DNA from: Cytobacillus massiliigabonensis
GTDB lineage: Bacteria > Bacillota > Bacilli > Bacillales > Cytobacillaceae
Length of the DNA: 64,000 bases
Reading direction: 5' to 3'
Assembly (NCBI RefSeq): GCF_900199725.1
Contig: NZ_LT904904.1
Span: 2,656,048 to 2,720,047, forward strand
This document shows, piece after piece, positions 26,764 to 35,818 of this stretch. A model generated the notes under the pieces. The model did not search any database and had not been told where the DNA came from. It saw only the letters and a list, made by a program, of their open reading frames with translations. Position 1 is the first letter of the stretch; each line of letters opens with the position of its first letter. The position numbers and the translations under genes are program-made.

Positions 26764-27588
26764 ATGGAGAAAAGGAATGTAAGGGGAATTGAGGATTTGG
26801 AAATAATATCTAACAACAAGGTGATAAACTACATTCTAAATAAACTGGCTGCGCTTGGCTTGTTAGTATTTATTATGTGCTTATATCTCATATTGGGAAC
26901 TGGATTTAATTTGTATGAGTTTACGGAATATTTATCAAATATAAAGATTTGGGGACTCATTTGCGGATATGCATTAGTAACGACAGTGATAATTGATTTA
27001 ATCAGGCTTAAATGGAGAGAGTGCACATTCAAGATGAGTATTCTTTTGCATTGTTTAGCTGGTTTCATTGTATTTTTTCCATTTACAGGTATTCATTTGT
27101 TTTCACTGATTGCTGGAAGTATTGGTGCATTATGTGCGTTTATCTATACCATTAGTTACTACATTATTAAACAAAAAAAGTATTTGGTATGGATTGCCCT
27201 TTTCGTCTTTCCACTTTTATTAAGTTTGAGATTAATAGATTTTACTATTAAAAAGGAATGGACCGAAGAAAAGACAGATTCATCATTTTCAGCAGAGTTT
27301 GAGCGTTTCAATGGCAAACACGAGATTCCATTGCCATTGAAAAAGGCAGATATAGTAACAAGTTCTATATCCTTTGAACAAATGAATGACGGAGGGTATG
27401 GGTATCATATCTCAAATAATAATGGGGATTTAGTAGGGATGAACGAGCTAGAAAATACAAATAAAGAATATGGAGATATTAATTCAAACGCATTCCAATT
27501 TAAAGCTGAAGAAGCAGGTATATATAAAATTATTGTGACAGGAGATAATTTGAAAGGAAAGATTCAAGTTAAATGGAAAATAGATTAA
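26764..27588 (+). CDS. Hypothetical membrane protein with extracytoplasmic C-terminal domain
   Basis: This 274-residue protein was not recognised. Five hydrophobic helices occupy about residues 28-160 (including LAALGLLVFIMCLYLILG and a long stretch ending FVFPLLLSLRL). A soluble domain of about 100 residues follows, rich in beta strands and ending in a FKAEEAGIYKIIVTGDNLKGKIQVKW segment that resembles a small beta-sandwich. The ATG at 26764 has no clear ribosome binding site. A TTG at 26797 behind GAGG is an alternative start. Confidence 0.62.
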   Translation: MEKRNVRGIEDLEIISNNKVINYILNKLAALGLLVFIMCLYLILGTGFNLYEFTEYLSNIKIWGLICGYALVTTVIIDLIRLKWRECTFKMSILLHCLAGFIVFFPFTGIHLFSLIAGSIGALCAFIYTISYYIIKQKKYLVWIALFVFPLLLSLRLIDFTIKKEWTEEKTDSSFSAEFERFNGKHEIPLPLKKADIVTSSISFEQMNDGGYGYHISNNNGDLVGMNELENTNKEYGDINSNAFQFKAEEAGIYKIIVTGDNLKGKIQVKWKID

Positions 27589-27714
27589 TACATTATGTGT
27601 GAGTGCTTTTTTTCTAAATTATTATATTATCTATTATCTATTATGTATGGGCTTAAAGAAGAAAGAGGCAGCAGAGTTGGATTTATATCCCAATATCATT
27701 ATGGAGGAATTCTT

Positions 27715-28407
27715 ATGAAGACAATAGGGCTAATTGGTGGAATGAGCTGGGAATCATCAGCCGAATATTACCGAATCATAAATGAAGAGGTGAAAAAAAG
27801 ATTGGGGGGATTACATTCAGCAAAATGTCTTCTATATAGTGTTAATTTTGAGGAAGTCGAACGTTTCCAGGCAGAAGGTAAGTGGGAGGAAGCTGGGAAT
27901 CTACTAGGGGAAGTTGCTTATGCTTTAGAAAAAGGTGGAGCAGATTTCATTGTTATTTGCACAAATACAATGCATAAAGTAATTGAGTATATAAAACGGA
28001 AAATAAAAATACCTATCTTACATATTGCTGAAGCAACTGCTACTCAAATAAAAAAATCTAATGTGCATACTGTTGGACTATTAGGTACCAAGTACACAAT
28101 GGAGCACGACTTTTATAAATCACGAATTGAGTCAAATGGTATAAAGGTTTTAGTACCAAATAATACAGAACGAGAGATAGTAAATAAGATTATATTTGAA
28201 GAGTTATGTTTAGGTAAAATAAAGTCTTCATCAAGGGAATATTACAATAAGGTTATTAAAAATTTAATTAATAGCGGTGCTGAAGGAATCATATTAGGAT
28301 GTACAGAAATAGGGTTACTTGTGAAACAAGAGGATTCAGAAGTTCCATTATTCGATACAACATTAATCCATGCGATGGAAGCAGTTAATACAGCATTAGC
28401 AGACTAA
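27715..28407 (+). CDS. Aspartate/glutamate racemase family protein (YgeA-like)
   Basis: This 230-residue cofactor-independent amino-acid racemase has two catalytic cysteines, Cys82 in VICTNTMHK and Cys196 in LGCTEIGLL. The N-terminal KTIGLIGGMSWESSAEYYR is the classic family opening. TATGGAGGA precedes the ATG at 27715. A longer frame from 27595 lacks a site and homology. Homologues racemise a broad range of amino acids, so D-aspartate is only one possible product. Confidence 0.9.
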   Translation: MKTIGLIGGMSWESSAEYYRIINEEVKKRLGGLHSAKCLLYSVNFEEVERFQAEGKWEEAGNLLGEVAYALEKGGADFIVICTNTMHKVIEYIKRKIKIPILHIAEATATQIKKSNVHTVGLLGTKYTMEHDFYKSRIESNGIKVLVPNNTEREIVNKIIFEELCLGKIKSSSREYYNKVIKNLINSGAEGIILGCTEIGLLVKQEDSEVPLFDTTLIHAMEAVNTALAD

Positions 28408-28637
28408 ATTGATTGAATAATAGCTATAGAGGCTCACCTTTCTATTATCTATTTCAACAAAAAAAGCGTTAGCCTTTGGAGGATTAATGCTTATTACATT
28501 GGCATTTACGGTTTGGGATCAAAGCACTTTGAAATAAAAGACTTAACCTGTATTTATTACGGTTATATTCAAGCACGAAAAGATAGGCACTGGTAATAAA
28601 TTATCATTAGCGTTAACTTTTCTTGAGGTGATCAAAT

Positions 28638-29207
28638 TTGAAATTTTCATATGATGATATTAAAAGCGGCAATGCAACATGTGTGCTAGAAATTAATAAT
28701 CAAAAGTTTGAATTTTATCCGACTTTTCATTCAGATGCACTCGGAGATTTTGTTACATACCTTGCAGCTATTCATCCGTTATGTAAACTAAGTTGGAAAG
28801 AAGGCGCTTTTCACAAAATAAATGGAGGGATTGAGTGGCATACTGGTCCTATGTTATTGTGCTGGGAATTAAAGAGGGACTTTGATGAACTAGAAATTAC
28901 AATTACTGAAACTCTAAATCCGAATATAGAAAGAAAAAAGAACATAAATTTACCTATAACAATATTTAAAGCTAAAGTTAATTTTAATGAGTTTGTTTTA
29001 TGTGTAGTAAAAGAGTTAGATAGAATTATTAAACAAAGAGGGATATTAGGCTATCGACAAGAGTGGCAAAACTATACATTTCCTTTAGATGGGTTTCTGG
29101 CTTTGAAATATGCTTGTCTTTATAACAAACCTTTCGAGATAACAAAGAAGAAAAGTGGGACTTCAATTGATGAAGAACTTAATTTATTGATTAAAAATAT
29201 TGATTAA
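28638..29207 (+). CDS. Hypothetical protein
   Basis: This 189-residue soluble protein was not recognised. It shows an N-terminal beta-rich part (KFSYDDIKSGNATCVLEINNQKFEFYPTF broken into strands), a Trp-containing middle and a helical C-terminus with RIIKQRGILGYRQEW. TTG start behind GAGGTGAT. It lies alone between a racemase and an acetyltransferase. Confidence 0.65.
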   Translation: MKFSYDDIKSGNATCVLEINNQKFEFYPTFHSDALGDFVTYLAAIHPLCKLSWKEGAFHKINGGIEWHTGPMLLCWELKRDFDELEITITETLNPNIERKKNINLPITIFKAKVNFNEFVLCVVKELDRIIKQRGILGYRQEWQNYTFPLDGFLALKYACLYNKPFEITKKKSGTSIDEELNLLIKNID

Positions 29208-29310
29208 AAAAACCTTTATTCCATTCCATTTTAACCTCTCCTTTTTTAATGTAACACCATTCATAATAAAATTTAATCCAGCCTTATTCATTTTTTGAGG
29301 AGGAATAGAA

Positions 29311-29826
29311 ATGGAGGCTAATAAGGATTATAAACAATGCATAAGTTTAAGACCTTTAACGAAAGATGATTTTAAAATTGTCTTAAATTGGAGCAAGGAT
29401 GAATCTTTTTGTTCAGCCAATGGATGGGCCAGAAATTGCTCTCCAGAAGAACTATATAAATGGTGGGTCAATTGTGTAAATAATGCATCGGAAGACTATA
29501 TTCGAATAGGGTTAGAGTTGAATGAAAAATTAATTGGATATGCAGATTTAGCCTGTATTCAGGATCATACTGCTGAGTTAGGAATTGCCATTGGTGATAG
29601 CTGTTTGTGGGGAAAAGGGATTGGATATCATTCTGCTATAAGCATAATGGAATATGCCATAAAGAATTTAGGTATTACGACTTTTAAAGCTGAAACACAT
29701 GAAGCTAATATTCGTTCAAGAAGAATGCTAGAGAAGATAGGTTTTAAAGAAATAAGTAGAATTGGTGATGAAGAATTCATTGAGATGAACAGTCACCTGA
29801 TCCAATACAAACTGATTATTAAATAG
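29311..29826 (+). CDS. GNAT-family N-acetyltransferase, RimJ/RimL-like
   Basis: This 171-residue acetyltransferase has acetyl-CoA-binding features: the ELGIAIGDSCLWGKGIGYHSA motif A region with the G-K-G-I-G loop, and the C-terminal ANIRSRRMLEKIGFKE motif B. It transfers acetyl groups to an amine on a protein N-terminus or small molecule, with substrate unknown. A strong GAGGAGGA site precedes the ATG. Confidence 0.88.
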   Translation: MEANKDYKQCISLRPLTKDDFKIVLNWSKDESFCSANGWARNCSPEELYKWWVNCVNNASEDYIRIGLELNEKLIGYADLACIQDHTAELGIAIGDSCLWGKGIGYHSAISIMEYAIKNLGITTFKAETHEANIRSRRMLEKIGFKEISRIGDEEFIEMNSHLIQYKLIIK

Positions 29827-29903
29827 AACAGCAGTAATGTTCAAAATTTTAGAGCGGTACCATTAGCTTCTTTAATTTAATAAACCTAATATAAATAATT
29901 ACC

Positions 29904-29936
29904 TAAGACCTTCGAACAAATGAAGGTCTTATTTTA
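29904..29936 (+). terminator. Rho-independent terminator before the gntR operon
   Basis: TAAGACCTTC and GAAGGTCTTA form a perfect 10-bp stem followed by TTTTATT. It insulates the acetyltransferase from the operon whose -35 begins at 29937. Confidence 0.8.
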
Positions 29937-29965
29937 TTGACAGCACTGTTATGTCTGTATATACT
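29937..29965 (+). promoter_or_regulatory. Sigma-A promoter of the gntR-ABC operon
   Basis: TTGACA and TATACT are separated by exactly 17 bases. This is one of the best matches in the window. The -10 is embedded in a palindromic operator. Confidence 0.85.
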
Positions 29966-29977
29966 GAATATATACAG
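29955..29977. promoter_or_regulatory. Operator for the YtrA-type GntR regulator
   Basis: CTGTATATA and TATATACAG are perfect 9-bp arms separated by five bases. They cover the -10 and start site of the operon that begins with a gntR gene, so autorepression is expected. Confidence 0.75.
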
Positions 29978-30003
29978 ATATAACGAATAGAGGGATGTTA
30001 TGA

Positions 30004-30378
30004 GTGAATATTATAATCTCAAACTCTGTGGATGAACCAATTTACTTACAAATAGTAAATCAATTCAAAGAGCAAATTATTAAGGGAGAACTGGTGGAAT
30101 CTCAACCTCTCCCATCAATTAGAAATTTAGCTAAGGAACTAAAAATCAGTGTGATTACAACTAAACGTGCCTACGATGAACTAGAGAATGGGGGATTCAT
30201 CGTTACAGTTGCAGGTAAAGGTTCATATGTTGCAGCTATTAACAAAGATATGTTTCGTGAGAGCAAATTAAAAATGATGGAAGAAAAAATGACAGAAGCG
30301 ATCGATACAGCCAAACTAATTGGTTTAACATTGGAAGAGATTCAAGACATGGTCAAAATTATATATAAGGGATGGTAA
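30004..30378 (+). CDS. GntR-family transcriptional regulator, YtrA subfamily
   Basis: This 124-residue regulator has an N-terminal winged helix (PIYLQIVNQFKEQIIKGEL and LPSIRNLAKELKISVITTKRAYDELE, residues about 10-70) and only a short C-terminal helical dimerisation segment, as in the YtrA subfamily. It is expected to repress its own ABC transporter operon through the palindrome overlapping the -10. GTG start behind AGAGGGATG. The next gene begins two bases after its stop. Confidence 0.9.
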   Translation: MNIIISNSVDEPIYLQIVNQFKEQIIKGELVESQPLPSIRNLAKELKISVITTKRAYDELENGGFIVTVAGKGSYVAAINKDMFRESKLKMMEEKMTEAIDTAKLIGLTLEEIQDMVKIIYKGW

Positions 30379-30380
30379 TA

Positions 30381-31259
30381 ATGAATAATATGATGGAAAT
30401 TACCAATTTATCGAAAAGCTATAAAGACTTTTCTTTAAAAGGTATTAATATCACTCTTGAAAAAGGATACATAATGGGCTTTATCGGTCCTAATGGTTCC
30501 GGGAAGAGTACTACCATAAAACTTATTATGAATTTGATAAAGAAAGATAGTGGAGAAATAAAAATTTTTGGTTTAGAAAACGAATCAAATAATATCACTA
30601 TTAAAGAAAAAATTGGTTTTGTTTATGATGAAAATCATTTTTACGAAGAATTAACAGTAAAAGAAATGAAAGAAATCATAAGTCCGTTTTATAGCAGATG
30701 GGATGAAAGTGTTTTCAATAGATATGCTAAAGACTTTGAATTGCCTTTAAAAAAAGAAATAAAGCATTTGTCAAAAGGGATGAAGATGAAGTTCTCATTA
30801 GCCATTGCTCTTTCCCATCATGCTGAACTTTTAATAATGGATGAGCCAACTTCAGGTTTAGATCCGCTTATACGATCTGAACTATTAGATGTTCTGCAAT
30901 CACTGCTGCAGGATGAAAACAAATCCATTTTCTTTTCGACACATATTACTTCTGACTTAGATAAAATTGCTGATTATATTACTTTAATTAATAATGGTGA
31001 AATCATATTGAGCAAAACAAAGGATGAACTTTTAGAGGAACACTTTATCGTAAAAGGGAGTAAAAAACAATTGAATATGAATAACCCATTAAACTTTATT
31101 GGACTTAAACAAAACGATTTTGGATTTGAAGCATTATGCAAAGATAAAAAAGCAGTAATTAGTCAATATGGTAATTCCGTAATAATTGAAAAACCAACGC
31201 TAGAAGATATGATGGTGTTTTACACGAGAAGGAGTGATCATCATGTATCATCTTATTAA
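30381..31259 (+). CDS. ABC transporter ATP-binding protein (YtrB-like)
   Basis: This 292-residue ATPase has Walker A GPNGSGKST near residue 35, the signature LSKGMKMKFSLA, Walker B LLIMDEPTSGLD and H-loop STHI. The C-terminal extension of about 80 residues is usual in drug or peptide exporters of this class. The ATG at 30381 has AAGGGATGG upstream. A start nine bases earlier overlaps that site. It is encoded with a GntR regulator and an ABC-2 type permease, an arrangement known from cell-envelope stress exporters. Confidence 0.92.
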   Translation: MNNMMEITNLSKSYKDFSLKGINITLEKGYIMGFIGPNGSGKSTTIKLIMNLIKKDSGEIKIFGLENESNNITIKEKIGFVYDENHFYEELTVKEMKEIISPFYSRWDESVFNRYAKDFELPLKKEIKHLSKGMKMKFSLAIALSHHAELLIMDEPTSGLDPLIRSELLDVLQSLLQDENKSIFFSTHITSDLDKIADYITLINNGEIILSKTKDELLEEHFIVKGSKKQLNMNNPLNFIGLKQNDFGFEALCKDKKAVISQYGNSVIIEKPTLEDMMVFYTRRSDHHVSSY

Positions 31260-31899
31260 AAAGGACATTTTGATGCAAAAGAGAGCATTAAAATTATCTG
31301 TCCTATTAATCATCTTTTTTTCCATTACCCTTTCTAATATAGGTCCTGCTGGACTGATAGTAGGTATCTTGGCTATAACCTATCAATTAGTGTTAGGAGC
31401 AAGTGCATTAGAAGATAAGAATAATAGTGACATCATACTCATAAGTCTACCTATCAAGAAAACCACCATTGTATTATCTAAATACGTTTCTATCTATATT
31501 TACGCTTTATTTGCAGCTATTGGATTTTATCTCATTTATTTGATTAGTAACTTACTTAATCTACCACTTGATATTCCTTTTAATTTTTCTGGATTAATTG
31601 CTGCAATTATTACTGTTACCTTATTTTGTTCGATATCCTTTCCATTAATTTTTAAGTATGGCTTTTTAAAATCAAAAATGGCAAACTTAATTATTTTCTT
31701 TGTATTTGTATTTGGAGGAACTGGACTGGTAAGTTATTTCAGTAGAAACAATAAACTAATGTTGAGCCAGGAATTAATCACCTTTTTGAGTAATAGCTCA
31801 GATTTTCAACTATTCATAATTTTAGCAGCCCCACTCTTTCTAATTCTAATTTGCTCATATTATCTTTCACTAGCTTTTTATAGGAACAGAGAATTTTGA
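31243..31899 (+). CDS. ABC-2 type permease
   Basis: This 218-residue membrane protein has six predicted helices and opens MYHLIKKDILMQKRALK, as is usual for ABC-2 permease subunits. It overlaps the ATPase gene by 17 bases, with AAGGAG inside that gene serving the ATG at 31243, so translation is coupled. It probably forms an exporter with the preceding ATPase. The substrate is unknown. Confidence 0.85.
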   Translation: MYHLIKKDILMQKRALKLSVLLIIFFSITLSNIGPAGLIVGILAITYQLVLGASALEDKNNSDIILISLPIKKTTIVLSKYVSIYIYALFAAIGFYLIYLISNLLNLPLDIPFNFSGLIAAIITVTLFCSISFPLIFKYGFLKSKMANLIIFFVFVFGGTGLVSYFSRNNKLMLSQELITFLSNSSDFQLFIILAAPLFLILICSYYLSLAFYRNREF

Positions 31900-32063
31900 A
31901 ACTAAATGTTATACGGATTTCAAAAATTATTTGTTTTAAGGTAAACTTAATATAGGCTTATTTGAATTTCCTATATATAGATGTATATAATTTCCCGATT
32001 TCTGCCAATGAGTTTCAGAAAAGGATCTATTATTATGAGAAAAATAATAAGGAGGAAATAAAC

Positions 32064-32645
32064 ATGACTGAGGGAAGTAAAATCGGCAATAAAAAAGAGT
32101 TGTCACTAGAACAACATGAGGAATTACTTAAAGTGTTAAAAATCCGTTTTGAGAAAAACATGGACCGCCATAAAGGTCTTGAATGGTCCAATGTCCAAGC
32201 CAAGCTGGAAGCAAATACAGAAAAACTATGGTCACTCTATGAAATGGAAAGAACTGGCGGTGAACCGGATGTTGTTGGACACGATGAAAAGAAGAATGAA
32301 TACATTTTTATTGATTGTTCAACTGAAACTCCAACAGGCCGCAGAAGTCTATGCTACGACCGTGAAGCACTAGAGTCAAGAAAAAAACACAAGCCAGAAA
32401 ATAGCGCAATCGACATGGCAACTGAAATGGGCATTGAACTTTTAACTGAAGAACAATATCGAGCGCTGCAGAAACTTGGCAATTTCGATAAGAAAACATC
32501 GAGTTGGGTGCAAACACCGGATGATATTAGAAAACTTGGCGGTGCCCTTTTTTGCGATTATCGTTTTGGGCACGTCTTTGTGTACCACAATGGTGCTGAT
32601 TCCTACTATGCTGCCAGAGGTTTCCGAGGTTCATTAAATGTCTAA
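32064..32645 (+). CDS. DUF4256 domain-containing protein
   Basis: This 193-residue soluble protein of a conserved bacterial family has unknown function. Family features include the LEANTEKLWSLYEMERTGGEPDVVG segment, the YIFIDCSTETPTGRRSLCYD core and the C-terminal DYRFGHVFVYHNGADSYYAARGFRG. GGAGGAAA precedes the ATG at 32064. The frame stays open upstream without homology. Confidence 0.88.
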   Translation: MTEGSKIGNKKELSLEQHEELLKVLKIRFEKNMDRHKGLEWSNVQAKLEANTEKLWSLYEMERTGGEPDVVGHDEKKNEYIFIDCSTETPTGRRSLCYDREALESRKKHKPENSAIDMATEMGIELLTEEQYRALQKLGNFDKKTSSWVQTPDDIRKLGGALFCDYRFGHVFVYHNGADSYYAARGFRGSLNV

Positions 32646-32729
32646 ACTTTGTACAGAAAGCTAAAATACAATTTTAAAATGAATTAATCATTTAGGAAAA
32701 GCTATAATTTCAGTCTTCAACAATCAGTT

Positions 32730-32763
32730 AGCGTTAGTCCAAGAAGGATTAACGCTTTTTTTG
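32730..32763 (+). terminator. Rho-independent terminator after the DUF4256 gene
   Basis: AGCGTTAGTCC and GGATTAACGCT pair with one G-U across a five-base loop, followed by seven T. Confidence 0.88.
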
Positions 32764-32896
32764 TGAAGTTTTTGTAGTTTCAGTGCAAGCTTGCTGAATA
32801 AAAAATCCCGTATAACCGCTAACATTTTTTGGTTAATAAGAAGGGAAAATTAAATATTTAGCGAAGTGTTATGTAAAAATTTTAGGAGGTTTTTTT

Positions 32897-33400
32897 ATGT
32901 TCGTAACCATAGACCATTTTTTAAAATCTTGGAAATATGAATCGGAGGTTACTCATAAATTACTAAAAAATTTAACTGACGAGTCACTTAAACAGGAAAT
33001 TACTTCACAGAATTGGAATTTAGGACGTATAGCTTGGCACACCGTTTCTTCCATTCGAATGATTGCCTCAAACACCAATTTAACGTTCGAGGCCCCAACA
33101 AAAGATTGGCCCGTTCCTGATTCAGCCCAATTTATAGCAGACAGCTACCAGCAAGCAAGTACTACATTTATTCAGTCTTTAATGTCACAATGGAGCGATA
33201 AAAACTTAGAAGAATGTATAGACTTTTTAGGTCAAAAGATTCCAAATGGGTCACTATTACTGTTTTTGATTCAGCATCAAAACCACCATCGTGGACAAAT
33301 GACGGTTTTAATGCGACAAGCAGGACTAAGTGTTCCAGGTATTTATGGTCCCTCAAAAGAAGAATGGGCTAATTTTGGTATGCAAGCTCCAAAAATGTAA
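32897..33400 (+). CDS. DinB-family protein
   Basis: This 167-residue four-helix-bundle protein of the DinB superfamily contains metal-dependent thiol transferases and many uncharacterised members. The His triad is visible as AWHTVSS near residue 48 and HQNHHRGQM near residues 127-132. TAGGAGG precedes the ATG. Its role is unknown. It may be a bacillithiol-dependent S-transferase-like protein, but that is family-based inference. Confidence 0.87.
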   Translation: MFVTIDHFLKSWKYESEVTHKLLKNLTDESLKQEITSQNWNLGRIAWHTVSSIRMIASNTNLTFEAPTKDWPVPDSAQFIADSYQQASTTFIQSLMSQWSDKNLEECIDFLGQKIPNGSLLLFLIQHQNHHRGQMTVLMRQAGLSVPGIYGPSKEEWANFGMQAPKM

Positions 33401-33493
33401 CCTACCCAATTGAAAAGTAAGACACTATTATAACAATATTTATTGTTTGAAACGTAAATAAATCGTGTAAATAGAAGTATTTGGAGTGATCGA

Positions 33494-34063
33494 ATGTCGT
33501 TTGAACAATGTAAATACATAAATTCTGTAATGTCAAATTTCAATAAAAAATGGTTTTTTGCAGGTGGCTGGGCAATTGACCTTTTTCTAGGAATAGAAAC
33601 AAGAGATCACCATGATTTAGAGATCGGCATATTTAGAGAAGATCAAATGAAATTAAAGGAATTTCTTAGTCCTTGGGAATTTAAAAAAGTTTGTAAAGGT
33701 GAATTTACCCCTTGGGACAATGAGTATATAAAATTACCTCTTCATGAAATACATGCAATCAATCATGCAAATAATTATGAATTAGAAATTCTATTAAATG
33801 AATCCGATGCTGAAAATTGGAAGTTCAGAAGAGATGTAAGAATTTCCTATCCTATACAATCGGTAATAAGATTTTCCGAAACAGGTCTGCCATATTTGGC
33901 ACCAGAAATAGTTTTACTATACAAGATAAAAAATACGAGAGAAAAAGATCATAAGGATTTTTTATCTGTTAAGGATTTCCTTAAGTCTAAACAGAAAAAT
34001 TGGCTGCGACAAGCGATAAAGATTCATGAACCCAAGCATGATTGGCTAAAATTATTAGATTAG
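33494..34063 (+). CDS. Nucleotidyltransferase resembling aminoglycoside adenylyltransferases (ANT(2'')/LinB-like)
   Basis: This 189-residue protein has the minimal nucleotidyltransferase motif GGWAIDLFLG followed by TRDHHDLEIGI, the hG[GS]-x-D-x-[DE] arrangement of the Aminoglyc_resit family. The C-terminal LAPEIVLLYKIKN-x-x-x-KD segment is also typical. Relatives adenylylate aminoglycosides or lincosamides, while many genomic homologues have no known substrate. Because the second acidic position reads DLEI, activity should be tested rather than assumed. TGGAGTGA precedes the ATG. Confidence 0.82.
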   Translation: MSFEQCKYINSVMSNFNKKWFFAGGWAIDLFLGIETRDHHDLEIGIFREDQMKLKEFLSPWEFKKVCKGEFTPWDNEYIKLPLHEIHAINHANNYELEILLNESDAENWKFRRDVRISYPIQSVIRFSETGLPYLAPEIVLLYKIKNTREKDHKDFLSVKDFLKSKQKNWLRQAIKIHEPKHDWLKLLD

Positions 34064-34081
34064 GCCGTTATTCCATAAACG

Positions 34082-34504
34082 GTGAAAGAGTTGAAGATCA
34101 GTGTGAAACAGCTTGTAAGTGTTATCCTTTTAGCAATTTTTATTGTCTTGATTAGTAGCTATTTTTTTTCTAATGATTTTTCAAATATTATTAAGGTAGA
34201 ATATCAAAGATATAATCATACTGATGGGAGTTTCAGTAAAGTTGTAGAAATTGAAGAAGACGATACAATTAGCAAACTCATAAAGATATTAAATAAAGCA
34301 AATCATCAAAGCACTGTATATGAGAAGGAATACCACGAAGACTTTAAATTAACGTTATTTTATGAAAATGAAACAACCGAAACCATTAGAATTTGGCTGG
34401 ATTTTGGACAAGAATATGACTTATTAGAAAGTGAAACAAGGGAAGGGACATATAAATTAAAAAACAGCAAATCAAGAGAAGCGTTGCTGGAGATTTTAAA
34501 CTAA
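34082..34504 (+). CDS. Hypothetical membrane-anchored protein
   Basis: This 140-residue protein has one N-terminal transmembrane segment (residues about 10-28) and an extracytoplasmic domain that could be a small alpha/beta fold, ending with SREALLEIL. It was not recognised. The GTG at 34082 has no good binding site and a TTG three codons later is equally possible. It lies 18 bases after the nucleotidyltransferase gene and may be co-transcribed. Confidence 0.6.
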   Translation: MKELKISVKQLVSVILLAIFIVLISSYFFSNDFSNIIKVEYQRYNHTDGSFSKVVEIEEDDTISKLIKILNKANHQSTVYEKEYHEDFKLTLFYENETTETIRIWLDFGQEYDLLESETREGTYKLKNSKSREALLEILN

Positions 34505-34647
34505 CGTCTGCATCTCAATAGATCTGGGTGTCAAAATAGGCGAGCAAGATCTTATTGAACTAGAGTTGTAGGTTACAAGGTAGCAGGAAAACGAATAGAC
34601 CTGGAGAACGATAGACCAATAAATGAAATTGAAAGTGAGGTTTAACA

Positions 34648-35052
34648 ATGATTGAATTAGAACATCGCTTAAATGAATTTACCAAAATGCATGATGAATT
34701 TATCCGAGATTGGAACGAAGCAATGAGTTCAAGTGACACATCTTCAGTAAATAGAATGACAGAAGATTATTATGTTGCTTTTTTTAGTAGCGGAAACGAA
34801 AAACCTGTTTTTTTTACTAAGAAAGAAGCTATACAGGGTATGGACCAATCTGTTAGACATTTTTTAGGGGCGAATAAGAGGTTTGAAAATAGAGTGATTC
34901 GACTAAGGAATAACGAAAATGCTGTTGTTTTTTATGAACAATTAATTGTAAAAGATGAGGAAGTATTAGCAAGATTATTTACCATTGAAAACTGGAGACT
35001 ATTTAACGAAAAATGGATGATAGTAAGGGAAATAGAAGAACCAATAAATTAG
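34648..35052 (+). CDS. SnoaL/NTF2-like (DUF4440-type) protein
   Basis: This 134-residue soluble protein has an alpha+beta pattern like NTF2-like DUF4440 proteins: an initial long helix with WNEAMSSSDTSSVNRM, then strands and a final WRLFNEKWMIVREIEEP strand with conserved Trp. It is often annotated as hypothetical in Bacillus. No catalytic role can be given. GTGAGGT lies upstream of the ATG. Confidence 0.65.
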   Translation: MIELEHRLNEFTKMHDEFIRDWNEAMSSSDTSSVNRMTEDYYVAFFSSGNEKPVFFTKKEAIQGMDQSVRHFLGANKRFENRVIRLRNNENAVVFYEQLIVKDEEVLARLFTIENWRLFNEKWMIVREIEEPIN

Positions 35053-35128
35053 TTAATGATATTAATTTATACAAAGATGCAGGAGTTGGTGACATGTAGA
35101 GGTCAGAGGCACTTTTTTTGACTAACGG

Positions 35129-35466
35129 ATGAATTTTTATCGATTCTCCCGTGCAGCCTCTGGCAAGGTACAGATTAAATGGACACAGGCAGGTTTTAAC
35201 TCGTTTCCGGCTGTGGTGGAACAGAGCTTAATTTATTTGCTTTCAAGGATGGTACGGTGAACCCTGCTATTACAGATGAAAAAGATTTAAATCAAGTTGT
35301 TTGGGTCGAATTGCAGCTAAGGGATTCAGTTTCAACAACTATAGTAGATGGCTTGCCAGTAGTCAGCATTATTGGGTTTTATCCAACAGTCGAAACAATG
35401 ATGGGGCAGGCAGTTTTACTTGTACTAGTTGGAGCAGCGATGGTCTATAAAAAGAAACAAAAATAA
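35129..35466 (+). pseudogene. efeB: efeB (DyP-type peroxidase) remnant joined to an efeU (FTR1) C-terminus
   Basis: This is a fossil of the EfeUOB-type iron uptake system. From 35129 one frame reads a segment with GKVQIKWTQAGF. After a frameshift, the next frame reads ELNLFAFKDGTVNP followed by DLNQVVWVE, which match the middle of heme-containing EfeB (usually RWxQxGF, then GFKDGTxNP and VVWV). The frame then switches to sequence like a permease C-terminus (GFYPTVETMMGQ, a hydrophobic helix, then KKKQK). This suggests a deletion joining efeB to the end of a downstream efeU, as in fepABC gene order. The efeB match is fairly clear and the efeU part is weaker. Confidence 0.6.
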
Positions 35467-35594
35467 CCATTAACCCTGGTGTTACTTTGTTTGAAACAGT
35501 TGTATTAATGTAATCTATATGCATTGATTGTTTTTCAGGAATGCTTTGGGACTATATGTTAAAATATAGTAAATATAAGGAAGGAGGAGAGAAG

Positions 35595-35753
35595 ATGCCT
35601 TCGTGGTTAATTGTTGTAGTTCTAGCTTCTATATTAATTGGAATAGGGATGATAATCGATTACATTTATAAAAAGTATGACATATCAATTGATTCTAAAA
35701 GGCTATACGAAGAGACTAAGGATAACTTTGGTAATAGCAGCTCGTTTATGTAA
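35595..35753 (+). CDS. Small single-pass membrane protein
   Basis: This 52-residue protein has one N-terminal transmembrane helix (PSWLIVVVLASILIGIGMII) and a charged tail. The AAGGAAGGAGGAG ribosome binding site directly before the ATG at 35595 is very strong, which argues for real translation. It was not recognised. A terminator lies about 65 bases downstream. Confidence 0.6.
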   Translation: MPSWLIVVVLASILIGIGMIIDYIYKKYDISIDSKRLYEETKDNFGNSSSFM

Positions 35754-35818
35754 ACAATTTTTTCATCAATTTTCTTTCGAGGATTTATATAGATTAGTAC
35801 CCAAATTCATTTTTAAAG

